From positions 1 to 34,785 of the forward strand of contig JAQXBT010000062.1 in assembly GCA_029252265.1 (NCBI GenBank): a stretch of 34,785 bases of DNA, in the 5' to 3' direction. Below the pieces are notes generated by a model that saw nothing but the letters and a program-made list of their open reading frames with translations, was not told where the DNA came from and ran no database searches. Every line of letters starts with the position of its first letter. The first letter of the stretch is position 1. Shown here in pieces: positions 18,696 through 28,449 of the stretch. Origin of the DNA: Flavobacteriaceae bacterium (GTDB lineage: Bacteria; Bacteroidota; Bacteroidia; Flavobacteriales; Flavobacteriaceae). The translations under genes and the position numbers were made by a program.

Positions 18696-19517
18696 TTGAA
18701 AGAACTAACCACCAGAGCTTTATCAGGACTATTATTTGCCGTAATTTTAATTGGTTCACTCCAATTTAAATATGCTTGTATTACTATATTTTTCATATTT
18801 GGATTTATTTGTTTAGGAGAATTCAATAAATTAATTGGTCAAAGAAACAGGGCGTCCTACATCATTTATATGGTCATGTTTTTGGCCGTTGCTTTCTGGG
18901 ATCAGCTATTTACACCCCTTGAAAGTCTCTCTGACATATCACAGATATTGCTAGTGATTTGCCTGTTTGTAAATTTATTTTTGATTCGAGATTTATTTTC
19001 TTCAAAAAGCCTCCCTACTTTACTATCAAATCAGTTTATCAATACCACTTTTTATGTGAGTAGTGGTTTTGTGTTTTTACTTTTAATCGCACTAAATTTT
19101 GGAAACTACAGCCCTGAAATGATTATGTTCATATTCATTTTAATTTGGATTAATGATACTTTTGCGTATATCGTTGGGAAGAACTTTGGGAAACAGAAAC
19201 TATTTGAAAGCATTTCTCCTAAAAAAACAGTCGAAGGTTTTTTAGGCGGTGTCTTTTTTGCTGCCTTAGGGAGTTATGTTATTGCAAATTATACAGATTC
19301 ATTAAACTTTACTAGCTGGTTAATTATCAGTGTGATTGTAGGTGTTTTTGGCACTTTGGGTGACTTAGTAGAATCTAAATACAAGCGGCAAGCTTCAGTA
19401 AAAGATAGCGGAAAAATAATGCCTGGGCATGGAGGCCTGTTAGATCGTTTAGATAGTGTTATATTTGCAGCGCCATTTATCTATTTATTTTTAAGAATAT
19501 TAAATTATGTTTCATAA
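18696..19517 (+). CDS. cdsA: Phosphatidate cytidylyltransferase (TTG start)
   Basis: SPKKTVEGFLGG...GTLGDLVESKYKRQASVKDSGKIMPGHGGLLDRLDS signature; start codon at 18696 is TTG. Confidence 0.95.
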   Translation: MKELTTRALSGLLFAVILIGSLQFKYACITIFFIFGFICLGEFNKLIGQRNRASYIIYMVMFLAVAFWDQLFTPLESLSDISQILLVICLFVNLFLIRDLFSSKSLPTLLSNQFINTTFYVSSGFVFLLLIALNFGNYSPEMIMFIFILIWINDTFAYIVGKNFGKQKLFESISPKKTVEGFLGGVFFAALGSYVIANYTDSLNFTSWLIISVIVGVFGTLGDLVESKYKRQASVKDSGKIMPGHGGLLDRLDSVIFAAPFIYLFLRILNYVS

Positions 19518-20154
19518 AGAAGGTCAAAAAATAATTTTTGTAGCACTCGTCATTGTAGTTGCTACGTTCCTGTTAATAGATGCTATACAAATGCCTTGGC
19601 TCGTAAAAGGGATTCAAATTAGTTTATTAGCATTACTCGTATTGATTCTACAATTTTTTAGAAATCCAAAACGGAACACTCATCAAAATGACCATCACGT
19701 AATTGCACCCGTTGATGGAAAAGTCGTAGTGATAGAAGAAGTTGAAGAAACAGAGTACTTCAAAGAAAAACGGATTCAAGTCAGTATTTTCATGTCGCCT
19801 ATTAATGTACATGTGACTCGCTATCCAATCAGTGGGTCAGTACTATTTAGTAAATATCACCCTGGCAAATATTTGGTTGCATGGCACCCAAAAGCAAGTA
19901 CCGATAACGAGCGTACCACCATTGTTGTAGAAAATAAAACCTATGGTAAAGTATTATACCGTCAAATTGCTGGCGCCTTAGCGCGACGTATCGTAAATTA
20001 CGCTAAAGAAGGTCAAACTGTTGAGCAAGGTTCAGATGCTGGTTTTATTAAATTTGGATCTAGAGTTGATTTGTTTTTACCTTTAGACACAACTATAAAA
20101 GTTAAACTAAATCAAAAAGTGAAAGGTGGTGAATGTATCATCGCCGAAGCATAG
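19507..20154 (+). CDS. psd: Phosphatidylserine decarboxylase family protein
   Basis: APVDGKVVVIEEVEE, SIFMSPINVHVTRYPISG, GFIKFGSRVDLFLP (GS cleavage site). Confidence 0.93.
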   Translation: MFHKEGQKIIFVALVIVVATFLLIDAIQMPWLVKGIQISLLALLVLILQFFRNPKRNTHQNDHHVIAPVDGKVVVIEEVEETEYFKEKRIQVSIFMSPINVHVTRYPISGSVLFSKYHPGKYLVAWHPKASTDNERTTIVVENKTYGKVLYRQIAGALARRIVNYAKEGQTVEQGSDAGFIKFGSRVDLFLPLDTTIKVKLNQKVKGGECIIAEA

Positions 20155-20155
20155 T

Positions 20156-20422
20156 ATGAATTCAGAGTCCTTAGAAATAGAGTTTAGAGAAGCTGTTGAT
20201 AGCATCAACAGTCATGACCAACCATTTCCAGCGGACACCCTCTTAAAACTCTATGCCTATTATAAAAAATCGACGAATGACTATAACCGACCCAGCAGCG
20301 GTAAGTCCATCATAAACGCATTCAAAACTAATGCACTTTTTCAGGTTGAAGACATCACTCAAGATGAAGCTAAAAAACGTTATATCGACCTTGCAAACAA
20401 CTACTTATTATACAGGAAATAA
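20156..20422 (+). CDS. Acyl-CoA-binding protein (ACBP) family
   Basis: MNSESLEIEFREAVDSINSHDQPFPADTLLKLYAYYKKSTNDYNRP...KSIINAFKTNALFQVEDITQDEAKKRYIDLANNYL; start ATG 20156 preferred over the ORF track start 20126. Confidence 0.88.
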   Translation: MNSESLEIEFREAVDSINSHDQPFPADTLLKLYAYYKKSTNDYNRPSSGKSIINAFKTNALFQVEDITQDEAKKRYIDLANNYLLYRK

Positions 20423-20424
20423 GC

Positions 20425-23055
20425 TTATTTTAAGTTTTTCAAGCTCGCATTCAGCGTTTCAATTTTAGCAACAGCGTCCGCTTCTTTTTTCTTTTCACTT
20501 GCCACCACTTGCTCAGGGGCTCCAGAGACAAATCGTTCATTTGACAACTTTTTTTGAACAGACTTCAAAAACCCTTCAGTGTACTTAAGTTCTTCTTTTA
20601 ATTTTAAAATTTCAGCCTCCACATCGATCATATCCTTCGCTGGAATAAAGTACTCATTCGATTTCACTCTAAAGGATAAGGCATTTTCTACCGTTTCATT
20701 GGTATAAGTTAGATCAGATATATTTCCTAATTTTGAAATAATTGAATCAAAATATTTCGTTTGAGACTCATTATTCAATACTAAAAAATCAATAGTATTT
20801 TTAAATGCAATGTTTTTTTCTTTCCGGATAGTACGGATACCTGAGACCACATCGGAAGCAAACTCAAACCCTTCTAAAATTATGGGATCATAAGGAGTGA
20901 TTTCTGGCCAAGACGCAACAATTAGAGCTTCCTGAGGCGATCTTTTGTTTAAAAACTGCCAAATTTCTTCGGTAAGAAATGGCATAAAAGGATGTAATAT
21001 TTTTAGATTTGATTCTAATATTTCCACCACAGCCTCATAGGTCTTTTTGTCAATTGGTGCCTCATAGGCCGGTTTGACCATTTCTAACAACCAAGAACAG
21101 AAATCATCCCAAATTAGCTTATAAGTCGCCATCAACGCATCACTTAATCGATACTTACTAAAATGATCTTCAATTTCAACTAATGTTTTTTGAAATTTAG
21201 CTTGATACCACTCAATGGCTGTACTTGCATATTCTGGCTGGGCAATATCTGCAACTTCCCACCCTTGTATGAGTCGGAAAGCATTCCATATTTTATTTCC
21301 AAATGCTTTTCCTTGTTGACATAATGCTTCATCAAACATCAGATCATTTCCGGCAGCAGAGCTCAACAATAATCCAACTCGAACGCCATCGGCGCCAAAG
21401 TTTTCGATAAGCTTTAAAGCATCTGGAGAATTCCCCAAAGATTTGCTCATTTTACGACGTTGTTTATCACGTACAAGCCCGGTAAAATAAACATTCGTAA
21501 AAGGCTTTTGGTCTTTATATTCGTAGCCAGCGACAATCATGCGCGCAACCCAGAAAAATAAAATATCTGGCCCCGTGACTAAGTCATTGGTTGGATAGTA
21601 ATACTTGATGTCTTCATTTTCTGGATTTCGAATCCCATCAAACACGGACATAGGCCATAGCCAAGACGAAAACCAAGTATCTAAAACATCATTATCTTGT
21701 TTTAAATTTTGAAGACTTAATTGGAGGTTTCCAGATTTGACTTTTGCTAATTCTAACGCTTTTTCAATAGATTCGGCGACTACAAAGTCATCTTTACCAT
21801 CACCATAAAAATACGCTGGTATCTGTTGACCCCAAAATAATTGTCTTGAAATATTCCAATCGCGAATATTTTCCATCCAATGACGATAGGTGTTATCAAA
21901 CTTTTTTGGAAATAAGTTGATGGTTTGATCTTCTAAAACCGCTTTGATTGCTGGTTTTGCGAGCGTTTCCATTTTTAAAAACCATTGGTCAGAAAGTCGA
22001 GGTTCGATCACTTCTTTTGTACGCTCCGAAGTTCCAACTTTATGAATGTATTGTTCAGTTTTAATGAGATGTCCTTTGGATTCTAACTCTACTGCGATTT
22101 CTTTTCGAACCACAAATCGATCTTTTCCTTCGTAATGGAGACCAAAACTATTGAGTGTTGCATCAGCATTAAAAATATCGATGACTTCTAATTGATGTTT
22201 TTCTCCAAGAGCCTTATCATTAATATCGTGAGCCGGTGTCACTTTTAGACAGCCTGTTCCAAATTCAATATCAACATACTCATCTTCAATAATCGGAATC
22301 ACGCGACCACACAAGGGTACAATCGCCTTTTTTCCTTTTAAATGAGTGTAGCGTTCATCGTTTGGATTGATACATATTGCTGCATCTCCTAAAATGGTTT
22401 CAGGACGTGTGGTGGCTATTGTGATGACCTCATCACTTTCTTGAATCTTATAATTTAAATAATATAAATTTCCTTGACGTTCTTCATAAATCACTTCTTC
22501 ATCAGACAAGGTTGTTTGGGCTTGAGGATCCCAATTGACCATTCTAAACCCTCTGTAAATCATTCCTTTATTAAATAAATCAATAAAGACTTTAATCACA
22601 GATTCACTCATGTCATCATCCATGGTAAATTTTGTACGATCCCAATCACAAGAGCACCCAAGTTTTTTTAATTGCTCAAGAATAACACCGCCATATTCGT
22701 CGGTCCAATCCCAAGCGTGTTTCATAAACTCTTCTCGAGAAAGATCATTTTTATCAATCCCTTGTTCTTTAAGTTTAGCGACAACTTTTGCTTCTGTTGC
22801 AATAGAAGCATGATCCGTGCCAGGCACCCAACAGGCATTTTTCCCCTGTAAACGTGCTCGACGGACTAACACATCTTGAATCGTATTATTTAGCATATGA
22901 CCCATGTGTAAAATACCAGTGACGTTTGGTGGCGGAATGACAATCGTATAAGGCTCCCTTGAATCGGGTGTCGAATGAAAATACTTATTGGTCATCCAAT
23001 AGTCATACCACTTGTTTTCAACAGCTGCTGCATCATATTTTGAAGGAATCGACAT
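20425..23055 (-). CDS. valS: Valine--tRNA ligase
   Basis: PPPNVTGILHMGHMLNNTIQDVLVR (HIGH), GTDHASIATEA, KMSKSLGN; C-terminal coiled coil. Confidence 0.97.
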   Translation of the reverse strand: MSIPSKYDAAAVENKWYDYWMTNKYFHSTPDSREPYTIVIPPPNVTGILHMGHMLNNTIQDVLVRRARLQGKNACWVPGTDHASIATEAKVVAKLKEQGIDKNDLSREEFMKHAWDWTDEYGGVILEQLKKLGCSCDWDRTKFTMDDDMSESVIKVFIDLFNKGMIYRGFRMVNWDPQAQTTLSDEEVIYEERQGNLYYLNYKIQESDEVITIATTRPETILGDAAICINPNDERYTHLKGKKAIVPLCGRVIPIIEDEYVDIEFGTGCLKVTPAHDINDKALGEKHQLEVIDIFNADATLNSFGLHYEGKDRFVVRKEIAVELESKGHLIKTEQYIHKVGTSERTKEVIEPRLSDQWFLKMETLAKPAIKAVLEDQTINLFPKKFDNTYRHWMENIRDWNISRQLFWGQQIPAYFYGDGKDDFVVAESIEKALELAKVKSGNLQLSLQNLKQDNDVLDTWFSSWLWPMSVFDGIRNPENEDIKYYYPTNDLVTGPDILFFWVARMIVAGYEYKDQKPFTNVYFTGLVRDKQRRKMSKSLGNSPDALKLIENFGADGVRVGLLLSSAAGNDLMFDEALCQQGKAFGNKIWNAFRLIQGWEVADIAQPEYASTAIEWYQAKFQKTLVEIEDHFSKYRLSDALMATYKLIWDDFCSWLLEMVKPAYEAPIDKKTYEAVVEILESNLKILHPFMPFLTEEIWQFLNKRSPQEALIVASWPEITPYDPIILEGFEFASDVVSGIRTIRKEKNIAFKNTIDFLVLNNESQTKYFDSIISKLGNISDLTYTNETVENALSFRVKSNEYFIPAKDMIDVEAEILKLKEELKYTEGFLKSVQKKLSNERFVSGAPEQVVASEKKKEADAVAKIETLNASLKNLK

Positions 23056-23085
23056 ACTTTGGAATAGTTTTTGAATGTTAATTTA

Positions 23086-23093
23086 CAAAAGTA
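23086..23093 (-). promoter_or_regulatory. -7 element (TACTTTTG) upstream of valS
   Basis: Matches TAnnTTTG; no clear -33 TTTG at the usual spacing. Confidence 0.45.
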
Positions 23094-23195
23094 CTTATAT
23101 TTTGTTTTCTTTAAAATTAATAATTGAATTTATATGAGTGCAATTTTGCAGTTTGAAAAAAAAGTGACTAAATTTACATTAACTAACAATTTATT

Positions 23196-23621
23196 ATGAG
23201 AAAAATTTTTACAGTAGTGTTCATTTCCCTCTTCAGTTTGGGAATATATGCACAAGACAAAGTGGCCAAAATTGAATTTGAGTCGGAAACAATTGATTAT
23301 GGAACCATAGAAAAAGGATCCGATGGCGTTCGTGTCTTCAAATTTAAGAATACAGGAGATGCGCCTCTAATTGTTTCAGCTGTTAAATCTAGTTGTGGAT
23401 GTACAGTGCCTAAAAAGCCAACAGCGCCTATTTTACCTGGTGAAAATGGTGAAATTGAAGTCAAGTACGATACTAAAAGAGTGAATCCAATTCGAAAAAC
23501 GATTACCGTTACTTCTAATGCGGATACGCCTACAGTTGCTTTGAAAATCAAAGGAACTGTTATTGATTCTAGTAAGTCTAGTGTCATTGGAGATAAAGAC
23601 AAAAGTGTTTTAGAGCAATAA
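23196..23621 (+). CDS. DUF1573 domain secreted protein
   Basis: Signal peptide; DYGTIEKGSDGVRVFKFKNTGDAPLIVSAVKSSCGCTVP. Confidence 0.92.
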   Translation: MRKIFTVVFISLFSLGIYAQDKVAKIEFESETIDYGTIEKGSDGVRVFKFKNTGDAPLIVSAVKSSCGCTVPKKPTAPILPGENGEIEVKYDTKRVNPIRKTITVTSNADTPTVALKIKGTVIDSSKSSVIGDKDKSVLEQ

Positions 23622-23645
23622 GCTCAAAACCTTTATTCCGAAACG

Positions 23646-23672
23646 AAAGCACCTTAATTGGTGCTTTTTTTA
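23646..23672 (+). terminator. Terminator of the DUF1573 gene, overlapping the 3' end of the convergent protease gene
   Basis: AAAGCACC-TTAATT-GGTGCTTT followed by T run. Confidence 0.8.
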
Positions 23673-25021
23673 TGTAATAAATCTTGGAGTCTAAATTGAA
23701 ATTTCATTAGAACACCGTCGCGTTCTACAATCATTTTGATGCGCTTCCCATCCGAACCATAAAATTGTTCTATCGCTTTTTGAAGGGTTAATGAACTTAA
23801 ATTTTGATTATTGATTGAGATCACTACATCCTCAATTTTAAGCCCCGCCAAAGCTGCTGGAGAAGAGAGTCGAATGTCCGAAATTACTAATTCTGGAACG
23901 ATTTCAAATTTGTAAGAAGATGAAAAACTAATAGCATTTGAACTTTGAGAAGATGAATTAGGTGCTGTTAAATCTGGGGTCTCCGAAAGAGTTTTAACTA
24001 ATCGAACTCCTGCATACTGCATCACAACACCACTTTTATTATACTTAAATGATTTGTTGAAATAGTTGTTTTTCTTAAATGCAACCCATTGTGACTTATA
24101 GTTAAAGACCCAATTAAAACGATGTGTAACACCTCCCATTAAACTTCCATTCCGTAACGCATGTATCTTCTCTTTTTGGACCGATGAATCATCTGGAAAT
24201 GCAACATTTATATCGTCTAAGCTAAAGTCTGAGAGTCGAAATGATTCAAGCACCGCCCTTTTTCCAAAAATGGTACCACTAAGCCCTTTCCCTAAAAAAT
24301 CATCAAACGTATTGTTTGGAATTGAAATCGACTGTGTTGAATCTTCAAATAGCCATATCGCATCACTTCCTCCTGTATCAATTAAAAGATTCACAGGAAT
24401 TTCCTTATTTCCCATGAAAACAGCAGCTTCTGTGATTGGTTTTTTATTGTAAAACTTCAAAGGTAACTGCCGCCATTTATTTGAAAATTTTTGCGTGTAA
24501 TAGTTGTGGTTATAAAGTTTGATAAACTTTCGAGTGTAATTCACCTCAACCACAAAATCTTTAAAAATATCATATCCTATTATCCCATGAATAGGGATTC
24601 CTAAGCTTGGAACAAAGTTGATGGAAGCATCAATAATCGCAAATAGGTCCTGATTTAGATTTACAGCTTCTCCGATACTAATTGTATTATTAGTGGACCG
24701 TAATGATTCAATGGGTGCATCAGTTCCTAAGCCTTGAATATGATTTAGTTCAGTTTTATGAATTGACAACTCGTCTTTTAAATTGAAAAAATTAAAAATA
24801 ATTGGTTTTGAAACGCCTGTATCTAATAAAAAAGACAAATCGACACCATTAATTGTTACTGGAAAGACAATAAGGTTATTTACTAATCGAAAATGTATCT
24901 TAGTACTTTTTCCGTTCTGAATCACAAAATTTCCTTGTGAAAACACATTTACATTAAAGCAAACAACAAAAATGATATTTAGAAATTTAAGGTTAATCAT
25001 AACAAATGTAGTGAGAGGCAA
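23654..25021 (-). CDS. Retropepsin-like aspartic protease with C-terminal PDZ domain
   Basis: SFLLDTGVSKPIIF and VNLLIDTGGSDAIWLF active-site motifs; SPAALAGLKIEDVVISINNQNLSSLTLQKA PDZ. Confidence 0.88.
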   Translation of the reverse strand: MPLTTFVMINLKFLNIIFVVCFNVNVFSQGNFVIQNGKSTKIHFRLVNNLIVFPVTINGVDLSFLLDTGVSKPIIFNFFNLKDELSIHKTELNHIQGLGTDAPIESLRSTNNTISIGEAVNLNQDLFAIIDASINFVPSLGIPIHGIIGYDIFKDFVVEVNYTRKFIKLYNHNYYTQKFSNKWRQLPLKFYNKKPITEAAVFMGNKEIPVNLLIDTGGSDAIWLFEDSTQSISIPNNTFDDFLGKGLSGTIFGKRAVLESFRLSDFSLDDINVAFPDDSSVQKEKIHALRNGSLMGGVTHRFNWVFNYKSQWVAFKKNNYFNKSFKYNKSGVVMQYAGVRLVKTLSETPDLTAPNSSSQSSNAISFSSSYKFEIVPELVISDIRLSSPAALAGLKIEDVVISINNQNLSSLTLQKAIEQFYGSDGKRIKMIVERDGVLMKFQFRLQDLLHKKSTN

Positions 25022-25087
25022 GAATCAATTTACGTTCATTTTTTTTAAATAATAGGGAAAGCGCTTTATTTTATACAAACTTTAAGA

Positions 25088-25095
25088 TAAATTTG
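25088..25095 (+). promoter_or_regulatory. -7 element (TAAATTTG) upstream of the aminotransferase gene
   Basis: Matches TAnnTTTG, 24 nt upstream of the start codon. Confidence 0.5.
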
Positions 25096-25118
25096 TAAGC
25101 AATAGATACATCAAAACA

Positions 25119-26309
25119 ATGCCAAAAATTTCTCAGAAAGGGGCCAAAATGCCACAATCGCCTATTAGAAAACTAGTGCCTTTCGCTGAACATGCAAAAA
25201 AAGAAGGGACCAAGGTCTATCATTTGAATATTGGTCAACCTGACATTAAAACACCCGAAGTCGCACTAAATGCTGTAAAAAATAACACTTTAGAGGTCTT
25301 GGCCTACAGTCGATCGGAAGGATCGGAAACGTATCGCACAAAATTGGCCGCTTATTATGAAAAAAATGAAATTCATGTGAGTTCCGATAACATTATTATT
25401 ACTACAGGGGGAAGTGAGGCTCTCTTTTTTACGTTTGGGAGTATTATGGACCCCGAAGATGAAGTGATCATCCCAGAACCATTTTATGCCAATTACAACG
25501 GATTTTCGACGGCTCAAGGCGTAAACGTTGTGCCAGTCGTTTCTAGTATAGATACAAATTTTGCCTTACCTCCTATTGCCGATTTTGAAGCATTGATTAC
25601 ATCCAAAACTAAAGCAATTTTAATTTGTAACCCTGGGAATCCTACAGGATATTTATATAGTAAAGCTGAAATTAAACAACTCGCCATTCTTGTTAAAAAA
25701 CATGATTTGTTTTTGATTGCGGACGAAGTATACCGCGAATTTACTTATGATGGTCACGAACATTATTCCATCATGCAAGAAGAAGGACTCGAATCGAATG
25801 CCATCATAGTTGACTCTGTATCGAAACGATACAGCATGTGTGGCGCTCGAATTGGGTGTATTGTGACCAAAAATAAATTGGTACTTGATACCGCTCTTAA
25901 ATTTGCCCAAGCACGCTTATCGCCTCCAAGCTACGCACTGATTGCCAGTGAAGCCGCATTAGAAACCCCTGATAGTTATTTTGATGATGTTATTTCTGAA
26001 TATGTTGAGCGAAGAAATGTTTTGGTTGAAGAACTTGAAAGAATTGAAGGTATTAAAGTTGCCAAACCTAAGGGTGCTTTTTACTGCATTGTAGAATTAC
26101 CTGTGTCAGATTCTGATGTATTTGCACAATGGTTATTAGAAGATTTTCGACTTAATAACGAAACCATCATGGTCGCTCCTGCAGCAGGTTTTTATTCAAC
26201 CGAAGGCCTCGGAAAAAACCAAGTGCGCATTGCGTACGTACTCAATAAAGAAGACCTTAGAACTTCCGTTGCTATTTTGAAAGCTGCACTCGTTCAGTAT
26301 AACTCCTAA
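25119..26309 (+). CDS. PLP-dependent class I/II aminotransferase
   Basis: CNPGNPTGYLY, ADEVYREFTYDG, SVSKRYSMCGARIG (PLP lysine). Confidence 0.94.
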   Translation: MPKISQKGAKMPQSPIRKLVPFAEHAKKEGTKVYHLNIGQPDIKTPEVALNAVKNNTLEVLAYSRSEGSETYRTKLAAYYEKNEIHVSSDNIIITTGGSEALFFTFGSIMDPEDEVIIPEPFYANYNGFSTAQGVNVVPVVSSIDTNFALPPIADFEALITSKTKAILICNPGNPTGYLYSKAEIKQLAILVKKHDLFLIADEVYREFTYDGHEHYSIMQEEGLESNAIIVDSVSKRYSMCGARIGCIVTKNKLVLDTALKFAQARLSPPSYALIASEAALETPDSYFDDVISEYVERRNVLVEELERIEGIKVAKPKGAFYCIVELPVSDSDVFAQWLLEDFRLNNETIMVAPAAGFYSTEGLGKNQVRIAYVLNKEDLRTSVAILKAALVQYNS

Positions 26310-27319
26310 TGGATATTAAAGAAAACATATCGCTTCAGTCTTTTAACACGTTTGGAATGAATGTGAATGCTAAAGAATTTGCATCGATTGACTCTTTGAA
26401 AGATTTAACAGACGTTTTAAACACAAATCCATCTCACTTATTTATTCTTGGAGGTGGGAGTAATATGTTACTCACCAAAGATATTGATGCCCTAGTACTG
26501 CATATAAACCTCAAAGGAATTTCGGTGATTTCAACCTCTGGCGAACGAGTAAACGTTCAGGTTAGTGCAGGTGAAAACTGGCACGAATTTGTCAATTGGT
26601 GTCTGAACAAAGATTTTGGAGGACTCGAAAATTTATCATTAATCCCTGGAAATGTAGGAACAGCTCCCATTCAAAATATCGGAGCGTATGGTGTAGAACT
26701 GAAAGATACGTTTGTAAGCTGTGAAGCCATAAATATTCAAACAAAAGAACTGAAAACTTTCACTAAAGAAGAATGCGATTTTGGTTATAGAAATTCTATT
26801 TTTAAGCAAAAGATAAAAGGAGAATATATTATTACTTCAGTGGTGTTTGAGTTAAGTACCGAGAATCACTCCATTAAAACAAACTACGGCGCTATTGAAT
26901 CTGAACTAAAAAGAACAGGAATCAAAAATCCTACGATTCAAGAGGTCTCTAAAGCAGTTATTTATATTAGAAACTCTAAACTTCCAGATCCTAAAATTCT
27001 TGGAAATAGTGGTAGTTTTTTCAAAAATCCTGTCGTTTCATATTCAAAATTTGAAATTCTACAAGCTCAATTTCCACTAATTCCGCACTATAAAGTATCT
27101 GAGCAAAGCGTTAAAATCCCTGCAGGATGGTTGATTGAAACGGCTGGATATAAAGGGAAAACTTTTGATAACTATGGGGTACACAACAAACAAGCCTTAG
27201 TCTTGGTTAACTATGGTGGTGCTACTGGAGAAAACATTTTAAATCTCTCTATTCAAATTCAAAAAGCAGTGAAACTTATTTTTGATATTGATTTAGAATC
27301 AGAGGTCAATATCCTGTAA
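26309..27319 (+). CDS. murB: UDP-N-acetylmuramate dehydrogenase
   Basis: SLQSFNTFGMNVNAKEF, LGGGSNMLLT, LSLIPGNVGTAPIQNIGAYG, GNSGSFFKNPVV; TAATG overlap with the upstream gene. Confidence 0.96.
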   Translation: MDIKENISLQSFNTFGMNVNAKEFASIDSLKDLTDVLNTNPSHLFILGGGSNMLLTKDIDALVLHINLKGISVISTSGERVNVQVSAGENWHEFVNWCLNKDFGGLENLSLIPGNVGTAPIQNIGAYGVELKDTFVSCEAINIQTKELKTFTKEECDFGYRNSIFKQKIKGEYIITSVVFELSTENHSIKTNYGAIESELKRTGIKNPTIQEVSKAVIYIRNSKLPDPKILGNSGSFFKNPVVSYSKFEILQAQFPLIPHYKVSEQSVKIPAGWLIETAGYKGKTFDNYGVHNKQALVLVNYGGATGENILNLSIQIQKAVKLIFDIDLESEVNIL

Positions 27320-27339
27320 AAGCGCACATTCGTGCGCTT
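27320..27339 (+). terminator. Stem-loop after murB, weak U tract
   Basis: AAGCGCAC-ATTC-GTGCGCTT perfect 8-bp stem. Confidence 0.5.
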
Positions 27340-27361
27340 ATATAGTTATAAATTAAGATTA

Positions 27362-28048
27362 TTAATCTGCTTTTTTACTGAGTCTACAAACAAGACCTGC
27401 AACAATAGCGCCTGCTATAGGTGCCAGCCAAAATAACCATAATTGACTAGAATAATCGCCCTGTGCAAACAATACTTGTCCCGTAGATCTTGCTGGATTT
27501 ACAGAGGTATTTGAAATAGGGATGCTAATCAAATGAATTAATGTGAGGGCTAACCCAATAGAAATTGGTGCAAATTTTCTGGTCGCCTTTCGACCAGTAC
27601 TCCCAAGAATAATAATGATAAAAAAAGCGGTGGTTACAAATTCGGTAATAAGAACAGAACTCATGGAATAGCCCCCTGGAGACAGGTCTCCATACCCATT
27701 GGCTGCAAAGCCTCCAACAGATACAAAGTCAGATTTACCAGAAACAATTAAAAATAAAGTAGCGGCTGCAACAATACCTCCTAAAACTTGAGATATAATA
27801 TAGCCTAATATATTTTTTGTTTCAAAACGACCACCCGCCCATAATCCAAGGGTGACGGCTGGATTAAAATGTGCTCCAGAAATCGCACCAACAGCAAACG
27901 CCATGGTCATAACAGTTAATCCAAACGCAAGAGCAACGCCAACAAATCCAATTCCAAGGTCGGGATATCCTGCAGCAAAAATTGCACTCCCACATCCGCC
28001 AAAGACGAGCCAAAAGGTTCCGAAAAATTCTGCAAATAATTTTTTCAT
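27362..28048 (-). CDS. aqpZ: MIP family aquaporin (AqpZ-like)
   Basis: [12 protein letters not shown] and [14 protein letters not shown] motifs. Confidence 0.95.
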   Translation of the reverse strand: MKKLFAEFFGTFWLVFGGCGSAIFAAGYPDLGIGFVGVALAFGLTVMTMAFAVGAISGAHFNPAVTLGLWAGGRFETKNILGYIISQVLGGIVAAATLFLIVSGKSDFVSVGGFAANGYGDLSPGGYSMSSVLITEFVTTAFFIIIILGSTGRKATRKFAPISIGLALTLIHLISIPISNTSVNPARSTGQVLFAQGDYSSQLWLFWLAPIAGAIVAGLVCRLSKKAD

Positions 28049-28120
28049 AATAATCAGTTTTTTAGGTTTTTATATAGGACACAGAAATAAAAAAAAGTCA
28101 CATAACGCTTATAAAATCAA

Positions 28121-28151
28121 TTTCAACATATTGACGAAAAGTGTATCTTTG
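28121..28151 (+). promoter_or_regulatory. Bacteroidota-type promoter with degenerate -33 box
   Basis: TTTC (28121-28124) - N19 - TATCTTTG (28144-28151), 13 nt before ATG 28165. Confidence 0.6.
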
Positions 28152-28164
28152 TAAAAAAATTAAG

Positions 28165-28368
28165 ATGACTTTATTTTTAATTACATTGACGCTTTTGGGA
28201 ATTGCTGTTGGAGGAATTTCCATAAAATTGTGGGCAAAAAAAGATGGTGAATTTGCTGGAACTTGTGCCAGTCAAAACCCAATGATTAATAAAGATGGAG
28301 AAGCCTGCGGTTTTTGCGGCAAAACTCCTGAAGAATATAAAGATTGCTCTGAACCTGAACATGCGTAA
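28165..28368 (+). CDS. Small membrane-anchored protein with four cysteines
   Basis: MTLFLITLTLLGIAVGGISIKLWAKKDGEFAGTCASQNPMINKDGEACGFCGKTPEEYKDCSEPEHA; ORF track start 28141 rejected because of the promoter motif at 28144. Confidence 0.8.
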   Translation: MTLFLITLTLLGIAVGGISIKLWAKKDGEFAGTCASQNPMINKDGEACGFCGKTPEEYKDCSEPEHA

Positions 28369-28449
28369 TCCATTTTCATTTTAAATAAAGGAAATTGTTA
28401 TGGTTCAATTTAGTATATTTATCTTCACTAATAAATCAAATCATTTTCA

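Noticed and set aside
28141-28164. Upstream ATG (MYLCKKIK) for the small C4 protein
   Set aside because: Overlaps a good TATCTTTG promoter element; ATG 28165 starts a clean membrane segment.
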